Assembly: GCA_022361135.1 (NCBI GenBank)
Contig: JAKSBM010000074.1
Span: forward strand, 1 to 14,376
Length of the DNA: 14,376 nucleotides
Origin: Desulfobacterales bacterium
Lineage (GTDB): Bacteria > Desulfobacterota > Desulfobacteria > Desulfobacterales > Desulfobacteraceae
Reading direction: 5' to 3'
The translations under genes were made by a program, and so were the position numbers. The notes under the pieces were generated by a model. It worked only from the letters and a program-made list of their open reading frames with translations. It was not told the origin of the DNA and searched no databases. Positions within the stretch are counted from its first letter, which is position 1. The number at the start of each line of letters is the position of its first letter. This document shows positions 1-7,355 of this stretch, one piece after another.

Positions 1-312
1 CACCCGGATATTGGGGTGGGTATCCTTGATATAATCAATGACCCGCCCCATTTCCCGGTTCAAGGTGGGCTCCCCGGAGCCGGAAAAGGTGATGTAATCC
101 GGATCTTCATTGTGGTCCCAATAATGGTCCAATTCGGCCCGGACCCGGTCAAAGGGGACATAGTCCCGCCGCTGTGGGGTGAGGTCCGTGGTTTTGCCGC
201 ACTCGCAATAGACACAGTCCAGGCTGCAGATCTTATGGACCACCAGGTCCACGCCCAGGGAGATGCCCAGGCGGCGGGAGGCCACGGGTCCGAAAATATG
301 TTTATATTCCAT
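1..312 (-). CDS. Radical SAM protein, N-terminal 104 residues (3' end outside window)
   Basis: The reading frame starts at ATG 312 and runs off the left edge without a stop. The translation begins MEYKHIFGPVASRRLG. Around residues 29-36 it has C-S-L-D-C-V-Y-C, the CX3CX2C motif that binds the [4Fe-4S] cluster in radical SAM enzymes. Further on, the segment ITFSGSGEPTLN is the GGE-like SAM-binding strand typical of the small COG0731-type (MoaA/wyosine-like) Fe-S oxidoreductases. These reductively cleave S-adenosylmethionine; the substrate cannot be told from this fragment. The start has AAGGA seven bases upstream and lies 9 bp after the cobU stop, so the two genes are almost certainly co-transcribed. 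The pairing does not by itself show a cobalamin role. Family assignment is confident, specific function unknown. Confidence 0.88.
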   Translation of the reverse strand, partial: MEYKHIFGPVASRRLGISLGVDLVVHKICSLDCVYCECGKTTDLTPQRRDYVPFDRVRAELDHYWDHNEDPDYITFSGSGEPTLNREMGRVIDYIKDTHPNIRV

Positions 313-321
313 GGGGAATCC

Positions 322-867
322 TTAAAATGCTTTGGGCTTGATGCGGACGTCGATGCCGGCCACGGTGAGGTAGACCTCGTGGGCCACACGGGCCAGATCC
401 CGGTTCACCAATCCGGCGTGGTCCCGGAACTGCCGGGCCAGGGTATTCTCCGGCACAATGCCGTATCCCACCTCATTGGTAACCATGAACACCGGACATT
501 GGCTGGTTGCCAGGGCCTTTGCCAGCTCGGCCACGGCATCCCGGATACCGGCCTCGTCCCGGCCATCCATGAGCAGATTGGTGGTCCAAAGGGTAAGGCA
601 ATCCAGAAGGATGACATCGGCGGTGGGGGATTCGGTTTCAATGACGGTGTGGACATCCAGGGGCTCCTCCCGGGTGATCCAGCCCCGGCCCCGTTCCTTC
701 ACATGTTTTTCCACCCGTTTTTCCATCTCCCGGTCCCGGGGAACCGAGGTGGCCAGGAATACCTTGCGATCCCCACCCAGGGCATTGGCCCGGTCCAGGG
801 CATAATCGCTTTTGCCGCTGCGGCAACCCCCGATGACCAGGGTGATTTTTTCTTTATCTTTTCCCAT
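322..867 (-). CDS. cobU: Adenosylcobinamide kinase / adenosylcobinamide-phosphate guanylyltransferase
   Basis: This is the bifunctional cytoplasmic enzyme that phosphorylates adenosylcobinamide and then transfers GMP to it, a step of nucleotide-loop assembly in B12 synthesis or salvage. The 181-residue product is the usual length for CobU/CobP. It shows the P-loop GGCRSGKS (residues 13-20), then the segment RDREMEKRVEKHVKER. The histidine in that segment (H55) corresponds to the guanylylated His of the family. The C-terminal signature VTNEVGYGIVPENTLARQFR is followed by a conserved AGLVNRDLA stretch. I chose ATG 867 rather than ATG 873 because AAGGA at 875-879 is seven bases from 867 but only one from 873. 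It is the first gene of a minus-strand pair with the radical SAM gene. No other cobalamin genes are in the window. Confidence 0.95.
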   Translation of the reverse strand: MGKDKEKITLVIGGCRSGKSDYALDRANALGGDRKVFLATSVPRDREMEKRVEKHVKERGRGWITREEPLDVHTVIETESPTADVILLDCLTLWTTNLLMDGRDEAGIRDAVAELAKALATSQCPVFMVTNEVGYGIVPENTLARQFRDHAGLVNRDLARVAHEVYLTVAGIDVRIKPKAF

Positions 868-874
868 CTTCATG

Positions 875-879
875 TCCTT
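875..879 (-). promoter_or_regulatory. Ribosome binding site deciding the cobU start
   Basis: AAGGA on the minus strand. Seven bases separate it from ATG 867, but only one base separates it from the upstream in-frame ATG at 873. This favours the shorter 181-residue product. Confidence 0.6.
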
Positions 880-1049
880 GATTTACAGGCCCAGTGCGTG
901 GTTAACGAAGGCACAGGATATCGTATCCCCGGGGCAGGATGCAAGGCGGCGGAATGAAAAAATGGGGGCGGCACCGGGAAATCCTTGAAACCCGTGGCCT
1001 TATCCCATAAATAAAACCATATTCCATAACTCTTTTCATGGGGGTTTCC

Positions 1050-2732
1050 ATGGCCCGTCCGTCCAATTCCGTCGATCCACACCGCCGCCGCTTCCTGAAA
1101 ACCGCAGCCGCCACCAGCTTAACCCTGGCCCTCCCCGGCCTTTACAGCTGCAGCCAATCCCCCGGAGGGCTGGATGTCCTCATCACCAACGGCAAAATAT
1201 ATGACGGCAGTGCCCAGGGAGACTGGGAAGCCATGGACCTGGGGATTTCCAACGGCCGCATCCGTGCCCTGGGAAACCTCAATCACCTCAAACCCCAGGC
1301 CCGGAAACACATCGACGCCCGGGGATGCTGGGTGGTGCCCGGATTCATCGATGTACACACCCATTGTGACCTCACCTTCCTTAAAAGCGGATGGAAACGC
1401 CACCTGGCAAGGGTCATGCCCTCGTGGAAGGGCAATCACAATTACCTCCACCAGGGGGTGACCACGGTGATCACGGGCAATTGCGGATGGGGATATGGGG
1501 ATACGGACCAATGGTACACCATGGTGGACCAATTGACATTCGGAACCAATGTGGGCCACCTGGCACCCCACGGAGTGCTGCGGAACCAGGTCCTTTCCCA
1601 ATACGGCCAGCCCCATGCCCAGGGCTTGACCCCGGCCCAGGCCGATCAGCTCCGGGGGCGGGTGGCCCTGGAGCTGGATAAGGGGGCCCTGGGGCTCTCC
1701 TGCGGCCTGGAATATGCCCCGGGCATATTCTCCCCCACCCGGGAACTGGCCGCCCTCTGTCGCACCGTGGAAAAGCAGAATAAGGTCTTCACCATTCACA
1801 TGCGGGACGAGAGTGGTAAGATCACCGGGCCGGGCCGGTTCGGGGTCCTGGACGCCATTGACGAAACCCTGGACATTGCCCGGGGAACCGGAGTCTCCAC
1901 CCAAATTTCCCATCTTAAAATCTCCTCTCCCTTCAACGGACTGGACGGCCGGGCCATTGTCGATCCCATTCTCAACGCCCGGGAGAAGGGGCTGGATATC
2001 CACGCAGACCAATACCCCTATGCCGCCGGTTCCACCACCCTGGCCTACCTTCTCCCCCGGGAATTCAAAGGCGTGGACGGTGTCAACGATGCCGCCCGGA
2101 CCCGGTCGGGCAAACGGGAAATCCAGACCCACATAAAGGAGGTTTTCACCCACCTGCCACCGGATAAAATCCTCATCACCATCCATCCGGCAGATGAAGA
2201 CTGCGAAGGAAAAACCCTGGCCGACATCGCCCGGATCCAGGGGAAATCCCCAGCGGAAACCTATGTAAACCTGACCTGTGGGGAAGAGCCGGCCATGGCC
2301 GTCTTTTTCGGCCAGGACCCCGAAGTGGTCAAGGCCGTCATGCCACGGGATTTCATCATCACCGCCTCGGACGGCTGGACCGTGCCCAAGGATATGACCC
2401 ACCCCCACCCCCGCACCCACGGCACCTTTCCCCGGAAATTAAAACGATTTGCCATGGATGACAAAACCCTGGACCTCCTCCCCGCCCTCCACTCCATGAC
2501 CGGATTGCCGGCCACCAAATTCGGCCTGGATCACCGGGGATTCATCCGACCGGATTACCATGCCGACATTGCCGTCATTGACCCCACGACCCTGGCCTCC
2601 CCGGCCACATACCTGAAACCCCACGCCTATGCCCGGGGCATTGTCCACCTCTTTGTCAATGGGGTCCACACCATTGACAACGGCAAAACCACCGGCCAAC
2701 GGGGGGGCTGTTCACTAAGAAGAACCAGTTAA
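1050..2732 (+). CDS. Tat-exported D-aminoacylase-type amidohydrolase (probable lipoprotein)
   Basis: A metal-dependent hydrolase of the amidohydrolase superfamily, closest in pattern to N-acyl-D-amino-acid deacylases, which release D-amino acids from N-acyl forms. From ATG 1050 it is 560 residues. The N-terminus carries a twin-arginine signal (HRRRFLKTAAATSLTLALPG, about residues 11-30) followed by LYSC, a plausible lipobox with Cys34. The mature part has the typical N-terminal beta segment (DVLITNGKIYDGS), the metal-binding HTH in FIDVHTHCD (H103, H105), HMRDESG (H250), SHLKISS (H288) and a late SDGW (D441). A Cys follows HTH directly, as in D-aminoacylases. An in-frame ATG at 1038 is possible, but no ribosome site distinguishes the two well; the run of G before 1050 is the only hint. 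It stands alone, divergent from cobU. Substrate is inferred, and a dihydropyrimidinase-like role cannot be excluded. Confidence 0.85.
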   Translation: MARPSNSVDPHRRRFLKTAAATSLTLALPGLYSCSQSPGGLDVLITNGKIYDGSAQGDWEAMDLGISNGRIRALGNLNHLKPQARKHIDARGCWVVPGFIDVHTHCDLTFLKSGWKRHLARVMPSWKGNHNYLHQGVTTVITGNCGWGYGDTDQWYTMVDQLTFGTNVGHLAPHGVLRNQVLSQYGQPHAQGLTPAQADQLRGRVALELDKGALGLSCGLEYAPGIFSPTRELAALCRTVEKQNKVFTIHMRDESGKITGPGRFGVLDAIDETLDIARGTGVSTQISHLKISSPFNGLDGRAIVDPILNAREKGLDIHADQYPYAAGSTTLAYLLPREFKGVDGVNDAARTRSGKREIQTHIKEVFTHLPPDKILITIHPADEDCEGKTLADIARIQGKSPAETYVNLTCGEEPAMAVFFGQDPEVVKAVMPRDFIITASDGWTVPKDMTHPHPRTHGTFPRKLKRFAMDDKTLDLLPALHSMTGLPATKFGLDHRGFIRPDYHADIAVIDPTTLASPATYLKPHAYARGIVHLFVNGVHTIDNGKTTGQRGGCSLRRTS

Positions 2733-2741
2733 GACAATTTT

Positions 2742-2840
2742 TCCCATGCCCTGGGACAAAATCATGACACGTCCCATGACATATTTGTCTCATGGGACAT
2801 GGACAAAAATGATTCACCGCCCATTTTTGTCCCCATGGAC
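2742..2840. promoter_or_regulatory. Cluster of imperfect palindromes, consensus near TTTGTCCCATGGGACAAA
   Basis: At least four related sites lie here. 2742-2758 has TCCCA-N5-TGGGA continuing into CA. 2770-2781 is CGTCCCATGACA. 2786-2799 is TGTCTCATGGGACA, symmetric at 12 of 14 positions. 2828-2840 is TGTCCCCATGGAC. Two of them also form a longer inverted repeat: GTCCCATGA at 2771-2779 and its exact complement at 2790-2798. They sit about 75-170 bp upstream of a sigma-54-like element and of the chemotaxis gene, the usual distance for enhancer (UAS) sites of sigma-54 activators. They do not fit the NifA site TGT-N10-ACA. Identity of the binding protein is unknown. Confidence 0.55.
2801..2832. 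repeat. Perfect 11-bp inverted repeat
   Basis: GGACAAAAATG at 2801-2811 is matched exactly by CATTTTTGTCC at 2822-2832, with a 10-base spacer. It lies about 70 bp after the amidohydrolase stop. It could be a weak transcript-end hairpin, but the stem is AT-rich and no T-run follows. Since it overlaps the GGACA/TGTCC palindrome family, it may instead be part of the operator cluster. Confidence 0.5.
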
Positions 2841-2848
2841 CACCCACC

Positions 2849-2870
2849 TTTTACTCATATTTTACTCATA
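2849..2870 (+). repeat. Two exact tandem copies of an 11-bp unit
   Basis: TTTTACTCATA is repeated back to back (2849-2859 and 2860-2870), followed by TTTG. The unit is about one helical turn and lies in the AT-rich stretch between the palindrome cluster and the sigma-54-like element. Confidence 0.7.
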
Positions 2871-2912
2871 TTTGTTAGCTTTACCTTAAGAAGCCAGGGA
2901 GAAAATCCACCC

Positions 2913-2928
2913 TGGCACAAGACTTGAT
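2913..2928 (+). promoter_or_regulatory. Sigma-54-like -24/-12 promoter of the chemotaxis gene
   Basis: TGGCACAAGACTTGAT matches the RpoN consensus TGGCAC-N5-TTGCW except that the -12 GC is GA. The -24 GG and the ten-base spacing are correct. Transcription would start near 2938, leaving a leader of about 70 bases before the ATG at 3008. The palindrome cluster upstream fits enhancer-dependent activation. The GA mismatch is the main reason for caution. Confidence 0.55.
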
Positions 2929-3007
2929 ATAATTCCATTACAATGTGTCAAAGAAGGAATCCAGGGCCGCCATGCCCTTACCATAAACCTGTAACGGAGA
3001 GATCGAA

Positions 3008-5104
3008 ATGAAGTTGAAAAACATGAAATTGAATCTGAAACTCACGGGGGCATTCCTCCTGGTGGGGCTGACATCCATCATCATTCTGGGGTTGCTCACC
3101 ATCAATGCCGCATCCGATGCCCTTTCCAAGGAAGCCTTCAACAAATTGGAAACCGTGCGACAGATTAAAAAATTCCAGATTGAATCCTTCTTTGCCGAAC
3201 GCCTGGGGGATGTGGCCGTCATGGCAGCCAATCCCCATACCCGGGATGCGGCCCAGGCACTTTCCCAGGCATTTGACCAGGCCGGCGGCAGCAGCCAGGG
3301 CGCCTTCCGGGGATTGAACAACGGCCGTTTCCGGGCCCCGGACGAGTATCGCCGAATCCACGATTCATTTTATCCCTTCTTCGAACAATATGCCCAGGCC
3401 TATGGCTACTACGATATCTTCCTCATGGACCCCGACCACGGGGATACCTATTTCACCCTGAGCAAGGAATCCGACTTTGGCCAGCGGGCCGGTGCCATCC
3501 GGTCCGCCCTGGCCGATGTCTGGAAAATTGCTTCGGGCCAGAAGCGCCCGGCCCTTTCGGATACCAAACCCTATGCCCCCTCCAACGGCGCCCCGGCCCA
3601 GTTTGTGGCCGCACCGGTCATGTTCCAGGGCAAACCCGTGGCCGTCATTGCCTTCCAGATCTCCATCAAGGCCATCAACGCCATCATGCAGGAACGGTCG
3701 GGCATGGGTAAAACCGGGGAATCCTACCTCATCGGGCCGGACAAACTCATGCGTTCGGACTCCTTCCTGGATCCCCAAAATCGCACCGTGGTCGCCTCCT
3801 TTGCCAATCCCAACCAGGGCAGTGTCAACACCCACGCTGCCCAGGCCGCCCTGGCCGGCAGCGCCGATAAGGAAATCGTCATTGATTACAACGGCAATCC
3901 CGTACTGTCCGCCTATACCCCGGTGACCATCGGGGAGACCACCTGGGGACTCCTGGCGGAGATTGACCAGGCCGAAGCCTTCAGTGCCATCAAAAGCCTT
4001 TGGATCCGCACCGGGGCCATCATCCTGGCGGCGGCGGCCGTCATCTCCCTGATTTCATTCTTCATCTCCCGTTCCATTTCAAACCCCATTGTCCAAGGGG
4101 TGAACATGGCCCAGGCCATTGCCCGGGGGGACTTGACCCAGCGCCTGGACATCGACCAAAAGGACGAGGTGGGGATCCTGGCCCGGGCCCTCAATGACAT
4201 GTCCGCCAACCTGCGCACCATGTTCGGGGATATTTCTTCGGGTACCCAGACCCTGACGGCCTCGGCCACGGAATTGTCCGCCGTGTCCGAACAGATTTCC
4301 ACCAATTCGGAAGAGACCTCGGACCGTTCCACCACCGTGGCCGCAGCAGCCGAGGAAATGTCCGTGAACATGAATTCCGTGGCCGCGGCCACGGAACAGA
4401 CCACGGTCAATATCCAAATGGTGGTTTCCGCAGCCGAAGAAATGTCGGCGACCATCAATGAAATTGCCGGCCAGACCGCCCGGGGCAGTGAAACCACGGC
4501 CCAGGCCGTGGAAAGTGCCGGACAGGTCTCCCGCCAGGTGGACGCCCTGGGCCAGGCCGCCGCCGAAATCAGCCGGGTCACCGATGCCATTGCGGAAATC
4601 AGTGAACAGACCAATCTTCTGGCCCTCAACGCCACCATTGAAGCGGCCCGGGCCGGGGATGCGGGCAAGGGATTTGCCGTGGTGGCCGGGGAAATCAAGG
4701 CCCTGGCCCTCCAGACCGCCGAAGCCACGGCGGAAATCAACGGCAAAATCAACGATGTTCAAAACACCACGGCGGAATCGGTGGATGCCATTGAATCCAT
4801 TGTCGGAATCATCGGTGAAATCAATGAAATCGTCACCTCCGTGGCCACGGCCATTGAGGAGCAATCCGTCACCACCCGGGAGATTTCCAGCAATGTGAGC
4901 CAGGCCGCCTCCGGTGTGGGGGAAGTCAATGAAAGCGTAAGTCAGACCTCGGCCGTGGCCGGGGAGGTCACCCGGGACATATCCCAGGTCAGCGATGCCG
5001 CCGAGGAGATGAACCAGGGCAGCAGTCAGATTAATGTCTCTGCAATTGAATTGTCCAAACTGGCCGAAGAACTCAGCCGCATGGTGGGGCAGTTTAAGAT
5101 TTAA
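3008..5104 (+). CDS. Methyl-accepting chemotaxis protein with Cache-type sensor domain
   Basis: A 698-residue transmembrane chemoreceptor. TM1 is about residues 13-32, followed by a roughly 300-residue periplasmic region with Cache-like features (for example [16 protein letters not shown], and a second half with [12 protein letters not shown]). TM2 is about 335-357. A HAMP domain follows ([20 protein letters not shown] onward). A long methylation and signalling helix pair has its tip near residues 530-555 ([20 protein letters not shown]), the CheA/CheW-contacting hairpin. The C-terminus ends [11 protein letters not shown] with no NWETF-type CheR tether. GGAGA at 2996-3000 precedes the ATG with normal spacing. 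The gene is single, with no che genes nearby; the upstream region suggests sigma-54 control. Its last 11 bp overlap the end of the convergent polyferredoxin gene. Ligand unknown; Cache domains usually sense small organic acids or amino acids. Confidence 0.95.
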   Translation: MKLKNMKLNLKLTGAFLLVGLTSIIILGLLTINAASDALSKEAFNKLETVRQIKKFQIESFFAERLGDVAVMAANPHTRDAAQALSQAFDQAGGSSQGAFRGLNNGRFRAPDEYRRIHDSFYPFFEQYAQAYGYYDIFLMDPDHGDTYFTLSKESDFGQRAGAIRSALADVWKIASGQKRPALSDTKPYAPSNGAPAQFVAAPVMFQGKPVAVIAFQISIKAINAIMQERSGMGKTGESYLIGPDKLMRSDSFLDPQNRTVVASFANPNQGSVNTHAAQAALAGSADKEIVIDYNGNPVLSAYTPVTIGETTWGLLAEIDQAEAFSAIKSLWIRTGAIILAAAAVISLISFFISRSISNPIVQGVNMAQAIARGDLTQRLDIDQKDEVGILARALNDMSANLRTMFGDISSGTQTLTASATELSAVSEQISTNSEETSDRSTTVAAAAEEMSVNMNSVAAATEQTTVNIQMVVSAAEEMSATINEIAGQTARGSETTAQAVESAGQVSRQVDALGQAAAEISRVTDAIAEISEQTNLLALNATIEAARAGDAGKGFAVVAGEIKALALQTAEATAEINGKINDVQNTTAESVDAIESIVGIIGEINEIVTSVATAIEEQSVTTREISSNVSQAASGVGEVNESVSQTSAVAGEVTRDISQVSDAAEEMNQGSSQINVSAIELSKLAEELSRMVGQFKI

Positions 5105-5975
5105 CTTGCTGGGGACACCGGGCCGTACCGGTGTCCCCGGATCCAAATCCCAGCGCCACGGCACGGTGGGGGCAGGCCCTCCGGCAGGCCAGGCACGAAA
5201 TACACTCCCGGCTGTTGGGGGTTTCATTGATTTTCACCCCCATGGGGCAGACTGAATGACAGGCCCCGCAGTCCGTACACCGGTGGGAATCCAATTTCAC
5301 ACGCAACCAGCTCACCCCCTTGAACAGGGCATAAAAGGCCCCCAGGGGGCAGGCGGTGCGGCAGAATGGACGGCTGGACAGAATGGCCCAACCGGTAAAG
5401 CCGGCCAGGATCATCACCTTGAGCCCAAAAATCCATCCCAGATTGGCCCGCAATTCCGGCCGCATGAAAATCAGGGGCAACCCCGCCTCCAGGGTCCCCG
5501 CCGGGCAGACATAGGCACAAAACCAGGTCTTACCGCTGCCGGATTCATCCACGATGACCAGGGGCAAAACCACCACCATGGAGACCAATAAAATATATTT
5601 AAAATACCGCAACCCGGGCCAGATCCCGAACTTGGGGGAGGGGATTTTATGGAGCAACTCCTGGAAAAGGCCAAAGGGACAGGCCCAGCCGCAGATCATC
5701 CGCCCGAAGAATCCCCCCATGGCCCCCAGGCTTCCCACCACATAGAGCCCCACATGGAGTTGTCCGGTTTCCAGGGAAAGGCGGATGCCGGCGAATAGTT
5801 GCTGCAGGGCCCCCAGGGGGCAATAGGTGGTGGCGGCCGGGCATGAAAAACAATTCAACCCCGGGGAGCAGACCAATTTCATGGGCCCCCGGTAAATGCT
5901 CCGGGTAAAGGGGAAGAGCCAATACCCATTGGTCAAAAAAAGGAAGAGGGTCTGAACCCGTTTGCGCAGCCCCAT
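5094..5975 (-). CDS. NapH-like polyferredoxin membrane protein (4Fe-4S)
   Basis: A 293-residue integral membrane iron-sulfur protein. It has about four hydrophobic segments (near 8-22, 73-93, 124-143 and 181-200) and three CX3CP motifs: CGWACP (95-100), CAYVCP (153-158) and CRTACP (205-210). These are typical of the NapH/RdxA/YccM group. Two C-terminal [4Fe-4S] ferredoxin motifs follow: [12 protein letters not shown] (233-244) and [12 protein letters not shown] (258-269). An N-terminal cysteine cluster, [11 protein letters not shown] (36-46) plus C52, is extra compared with classical NapH. Relatives move electrons between the quinone pool or cytoplasm and a periplasmic acceptor. It is the last gene of the thiol-redox operon: its ATG follows the mini-protein stop directly (TAGATG), so translation is probably coupled. 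An electron-donor role for the periplasmic thioredoxins is inference. Its end overlaps the chemotaxis gene by 11 bp. Confidence 0.88.
   Translation of the reverse strand: MGLRKRVQTLFLFLTNGYWLFPFTRSIYRGPMKLVCSPGLNCFSCPAATTYCPLGALQQLFAGIRLSLETGQLHVGLYVVGSLGAMGGFFGRMICGWACPFGLFQELLHKIPSPKFGIWPGLRYFKYILLVSMVVVLPLVIVDESGSGKTWFCAYVCPAGTLEAGLPLIFMRPELRANLGWIFGLKVMILAGFTGWAILSSRPFCRTACPLGAFYALFKGVSWLRVKLDSHRCTDCGACHSVCPMGVKINETPNSRECISCLACRRACPHRAVALGFGSGDTGTARCPQQVKS
5111..5138. terminator. GC-rich hairpin at the convergent gene end
   Basis: GGGGACACCGG (5111-5121) pairs perfectly with CCGGTGTCCCC (5128-5138) around a six-base loop. On the plus strand it begins six bases after the chemotaxis stop but is not followed by a T-run. 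On the minus strand it lies inside the last codons of the polyferredoxin gene. It is a plausible end signal for the plus-strand transcript, not a canonical intrinsic terminator. Confidence 0.5.
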
Positions 5976-6149
5976 CTACCCCCCCAGCCCCATGCAGGAA
6001 AGGCAAATCTGGGATGCCTGGGCCAGGACCCGGTCCCCCTCCCCCAAAACCCAGCCCCCCAGGGCCATGGCCAGGGAAAGGCCAATGATCACCAGGGGGA
6101 TGAATTTTCCGGGGCCCTCGGATTTTTCGGAATTTCCCCGGTCCATCAT
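5976..6149 (-). CDS. CXXC mini membrane protein (CD1871A-like), 57 residues
   Basis: A short gene that is easily missed. ATG 6149 overlaps the stop of the tlpA-like gene in an ATGA arrangement, and its own TAG abuts the ATG of the polyferredoxin gene. The product starts MMDRGNSEKSEG. It has one hydrophobic helix (about residues 16-35, FIPLVIIGLSLAMALGGWVL), then GEGDRVLAQASQ, and ends ICLSCMGLGG with the CXXC pair at C49 and C52. This layout (one helix, GE.. turn, C-terminal ICxxCxGxG) is that of the small CXXC proteins named after Clostridioides difficile CD1871A. As I recall, these are often found next to polyferredoxin and thioredoxin-like genes. Their biochemical role is not known to me; a membrane-tethered dithiol relay is a reasonable guess. 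Translational coupling on both sides supports a real gene. Confidence 0.82.
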   Translation of the reverse strand: MMDRGNSEKSEGPGKFIPLVIIGLSLAMALGGWVLGEGDRVLAQASQICLSCMGLGG

Positions 6150-6652
6150 TCCCGGACCAACTCCGCAATAAAAGCCACCGTGTCGGGATCATCCCATTCG
6201 GCACCCCCCAAAACCTTGTGACGGATCACCCCCTGTTTATCAATGATAAAGGTTTCCGGCAGTCCGGTGACCCCATAGGCCAGTCCGGCCAGTCCCTCAT
6301 CATCGGGAAGCACGGGAAAGGTGAGCTTCTTTTGTTCCACCACAAAATCGGCCAGCTCGGGCTTGTCATTGCTCAGCAGGGCCAACATTTTAAACCCCTC
6401 ACCGGGCATTTGGGCATGGAGGCGTTCCATGGAGGGCAACTCCTTTTGACAGGGGGGGCACCAGGTGGCCCAAAAATTGACAAACACCACCTGACCCCGC
6501 AATTGGGAAAGGGTCCAGCTTTTCCCCTGGCGATCCACCAGGGTGAAATCCGGGGCCGCGTCCCCCACCTGGGGGATCTGGCTGCTGGAACCGCAGCCCC
6601 CGGCCAGGAGGAGCAGGGAGAGAATAAGGCTCAAAAATAGGGTTTTCTTCAT
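6146..6652 (-). CDS. TlpA/ResA-like thioredoxin lipoprotein
   Basis: A 168-residue envelope thiol-disulfide protein. The N-terminus is a lipoprotein signal with lipobox LAGGC (Cys20). The mature domain is a TlpA/ResA-type thioredoxin fold: APDFTLVDRQGKSWTLSQLR, then VVFVNFWATWCPPCQKELP with redox Cys65 and Cys68, and the cis-proline segment GLPETF (Pro132). WCPPC is typical of TlpA/ResA; ResA members reduce apocytochrome c or other periplasmic disulfides. It is the third gene of the operon, 55 bp after the dsbA-like gene, with AAGGA upstream of ATG 6652 at normal spacing. Its TGA overlaps the next ATG. Whether it works reductively here, fed by the polyferredoxin protein, is inferred from context only. 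Confidence 0.92.
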   Translation of the reverse strand: MKKTLFLSLILSLLLLAGGCGSSSQIPQVGDAAPDFTLVDRQGKSWTLSQLRGQVVFVNFWATWCPPCQKELPSMERLHAQMPGEGFKMLALLSNDKPELADFVVEQKKLTFPVLPDDEGLAGLAYGVTGLPETFIIDKQGVIRHKVLGGAEWDDPDTVAFIAELVRE

Positions 6653-6707
6653 GGAGATGATCCTTTATGGGTGTTGAAAATGAAAGGGCAGGGCCCTGGG
6701 AAAGCTC

Positions 6708-7355
6708 CTAATATTTGTCACGGATTTCCGATTGAATCAACCGGTAAAGGTTTTTGGATCCAAAGGGTTCCAGGGGACGACCATTGACAAAAAAACCAGG
6801 GGTTTTGCGGACTTCCAGGGTTTTGGCATCGGCCAGATCCTGTTCAATGCGTTTGGCAATGGCCGGGCTTTCCATATCCTTCCGGAGGCGGTCCAAATCC
6901 AGGTCCAACCGGGAGAGCAGGGGCCAGACCTTTTCGGGCTGGGCCACATGGCCCCGGGTCCAGGCCCGCTGGTTTTCAAACAACAGGGCCAGGGTTTCCC
7001 AGTACATGCCCTGTTTCCTGGAGGCTTCCAGAATCTTTACAAAATAGTCCGCCCCTTTGTGAAAGGGGGCATAGCGGATCACCAATTTGATCTTTCCCTG
7101 GGCCTGGCCCATCCAGCCCTTGACCATGGGGGCAAACTGGGCACAGGTTTCACAGGCCGGATCCATGAATTCCACAATGGTTACCCGGGCATCGGGATTC
7201 CCCAACACCGGGGAATGGGGGCGGACAAAGACCGCCTCGTCGTTATTGGCAACAAAATTATACATCTGGGCCTTTTGGCCCTTGTAATAAAAAGCAGTGG
7301 CGGCGAAGACCGCAACCAGAGCCAGACAGGTGAGTGCAAAAATCTTATATTTCAT
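6708..7355 (-). CDS. DsbA-like periplasmic thiol oxidoreductase
   Basis: A 215-residue thioredoxin-fold protein. It has an N-terminal membrane anchor or signal (about residues 4-23) and a periplasmic domain of the DsbA/thioredoxin_4 type. The segment VTIVEFMDPACETCAQFAP contains the active site C68-E-T-C71. The cis-proline loop is KTPGFFVNG (Pro186). The CETC motif is unlike the E. coli DsbA CPHC but common in the DsbA/BdbD-like proteins paired with small DsbB/BdbC partners. The start overlaps the end of dsbB by 11 bp, and GGAGGT lies immediately upstream inside dsbB, so the two are translationally coupled. The likely role is oxidation of exported cysteines, with re-oxidation by the adjacent DsbB. 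Isomerase activity cannot be excluded. Confidence 0.9.
   Translation of the reverse strand: MKYKIFALTCLALVAVFAATAFYYKGQKAQMYNFVANNDEAVFVRPHSPVLGNPDARVTIVEFMDPACETCAQFAPMVKGWMGQAQGKIKLVIRYAPFHKGADYFVKILEASRKQGMYWETLALLFENQRAWTRGHVAQPEKVWPLLSRLDLDLDRLRKDMESPAIAKRIEQDLADAKTLEVRKTPGFFVNGRPLEPFGSKNLYRLIQSEIRDKY

Noticed and set aside
16..957. Long plus-strand open frame (313 codons)
   Set aside because: It lies opposite cobU and the radical SAM gene, which have clear family motifs, and its translation shows no domain. It is a shadow caused by the scarcity of stop codons in GC-rich DNA.
874..1037. Cobalamin riboswitch ahead of cobU
   Set aside because: On the minus strand GGTGCCGCCCCC and CACTGGG recall riboswitch fragments, but the B12 box and the GCAACTG core are missing and there is too little room before the start codon. 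A covariance-model search would settle it.
2742..2840. NifA upstream activator sites
   Set aside because: The palindromes have TGT-N8-ACA or other spacing, not TGT-N10-ACA, so a direct link to the NifA-type gene at 13681 is not supported.
4079..5227. 382-codon minus-strand frame opposite the chemoreceptor
   Set aside because: Gly/His-rich low-complexity translation antisense to a well-conserved signalling domain; a shadow.
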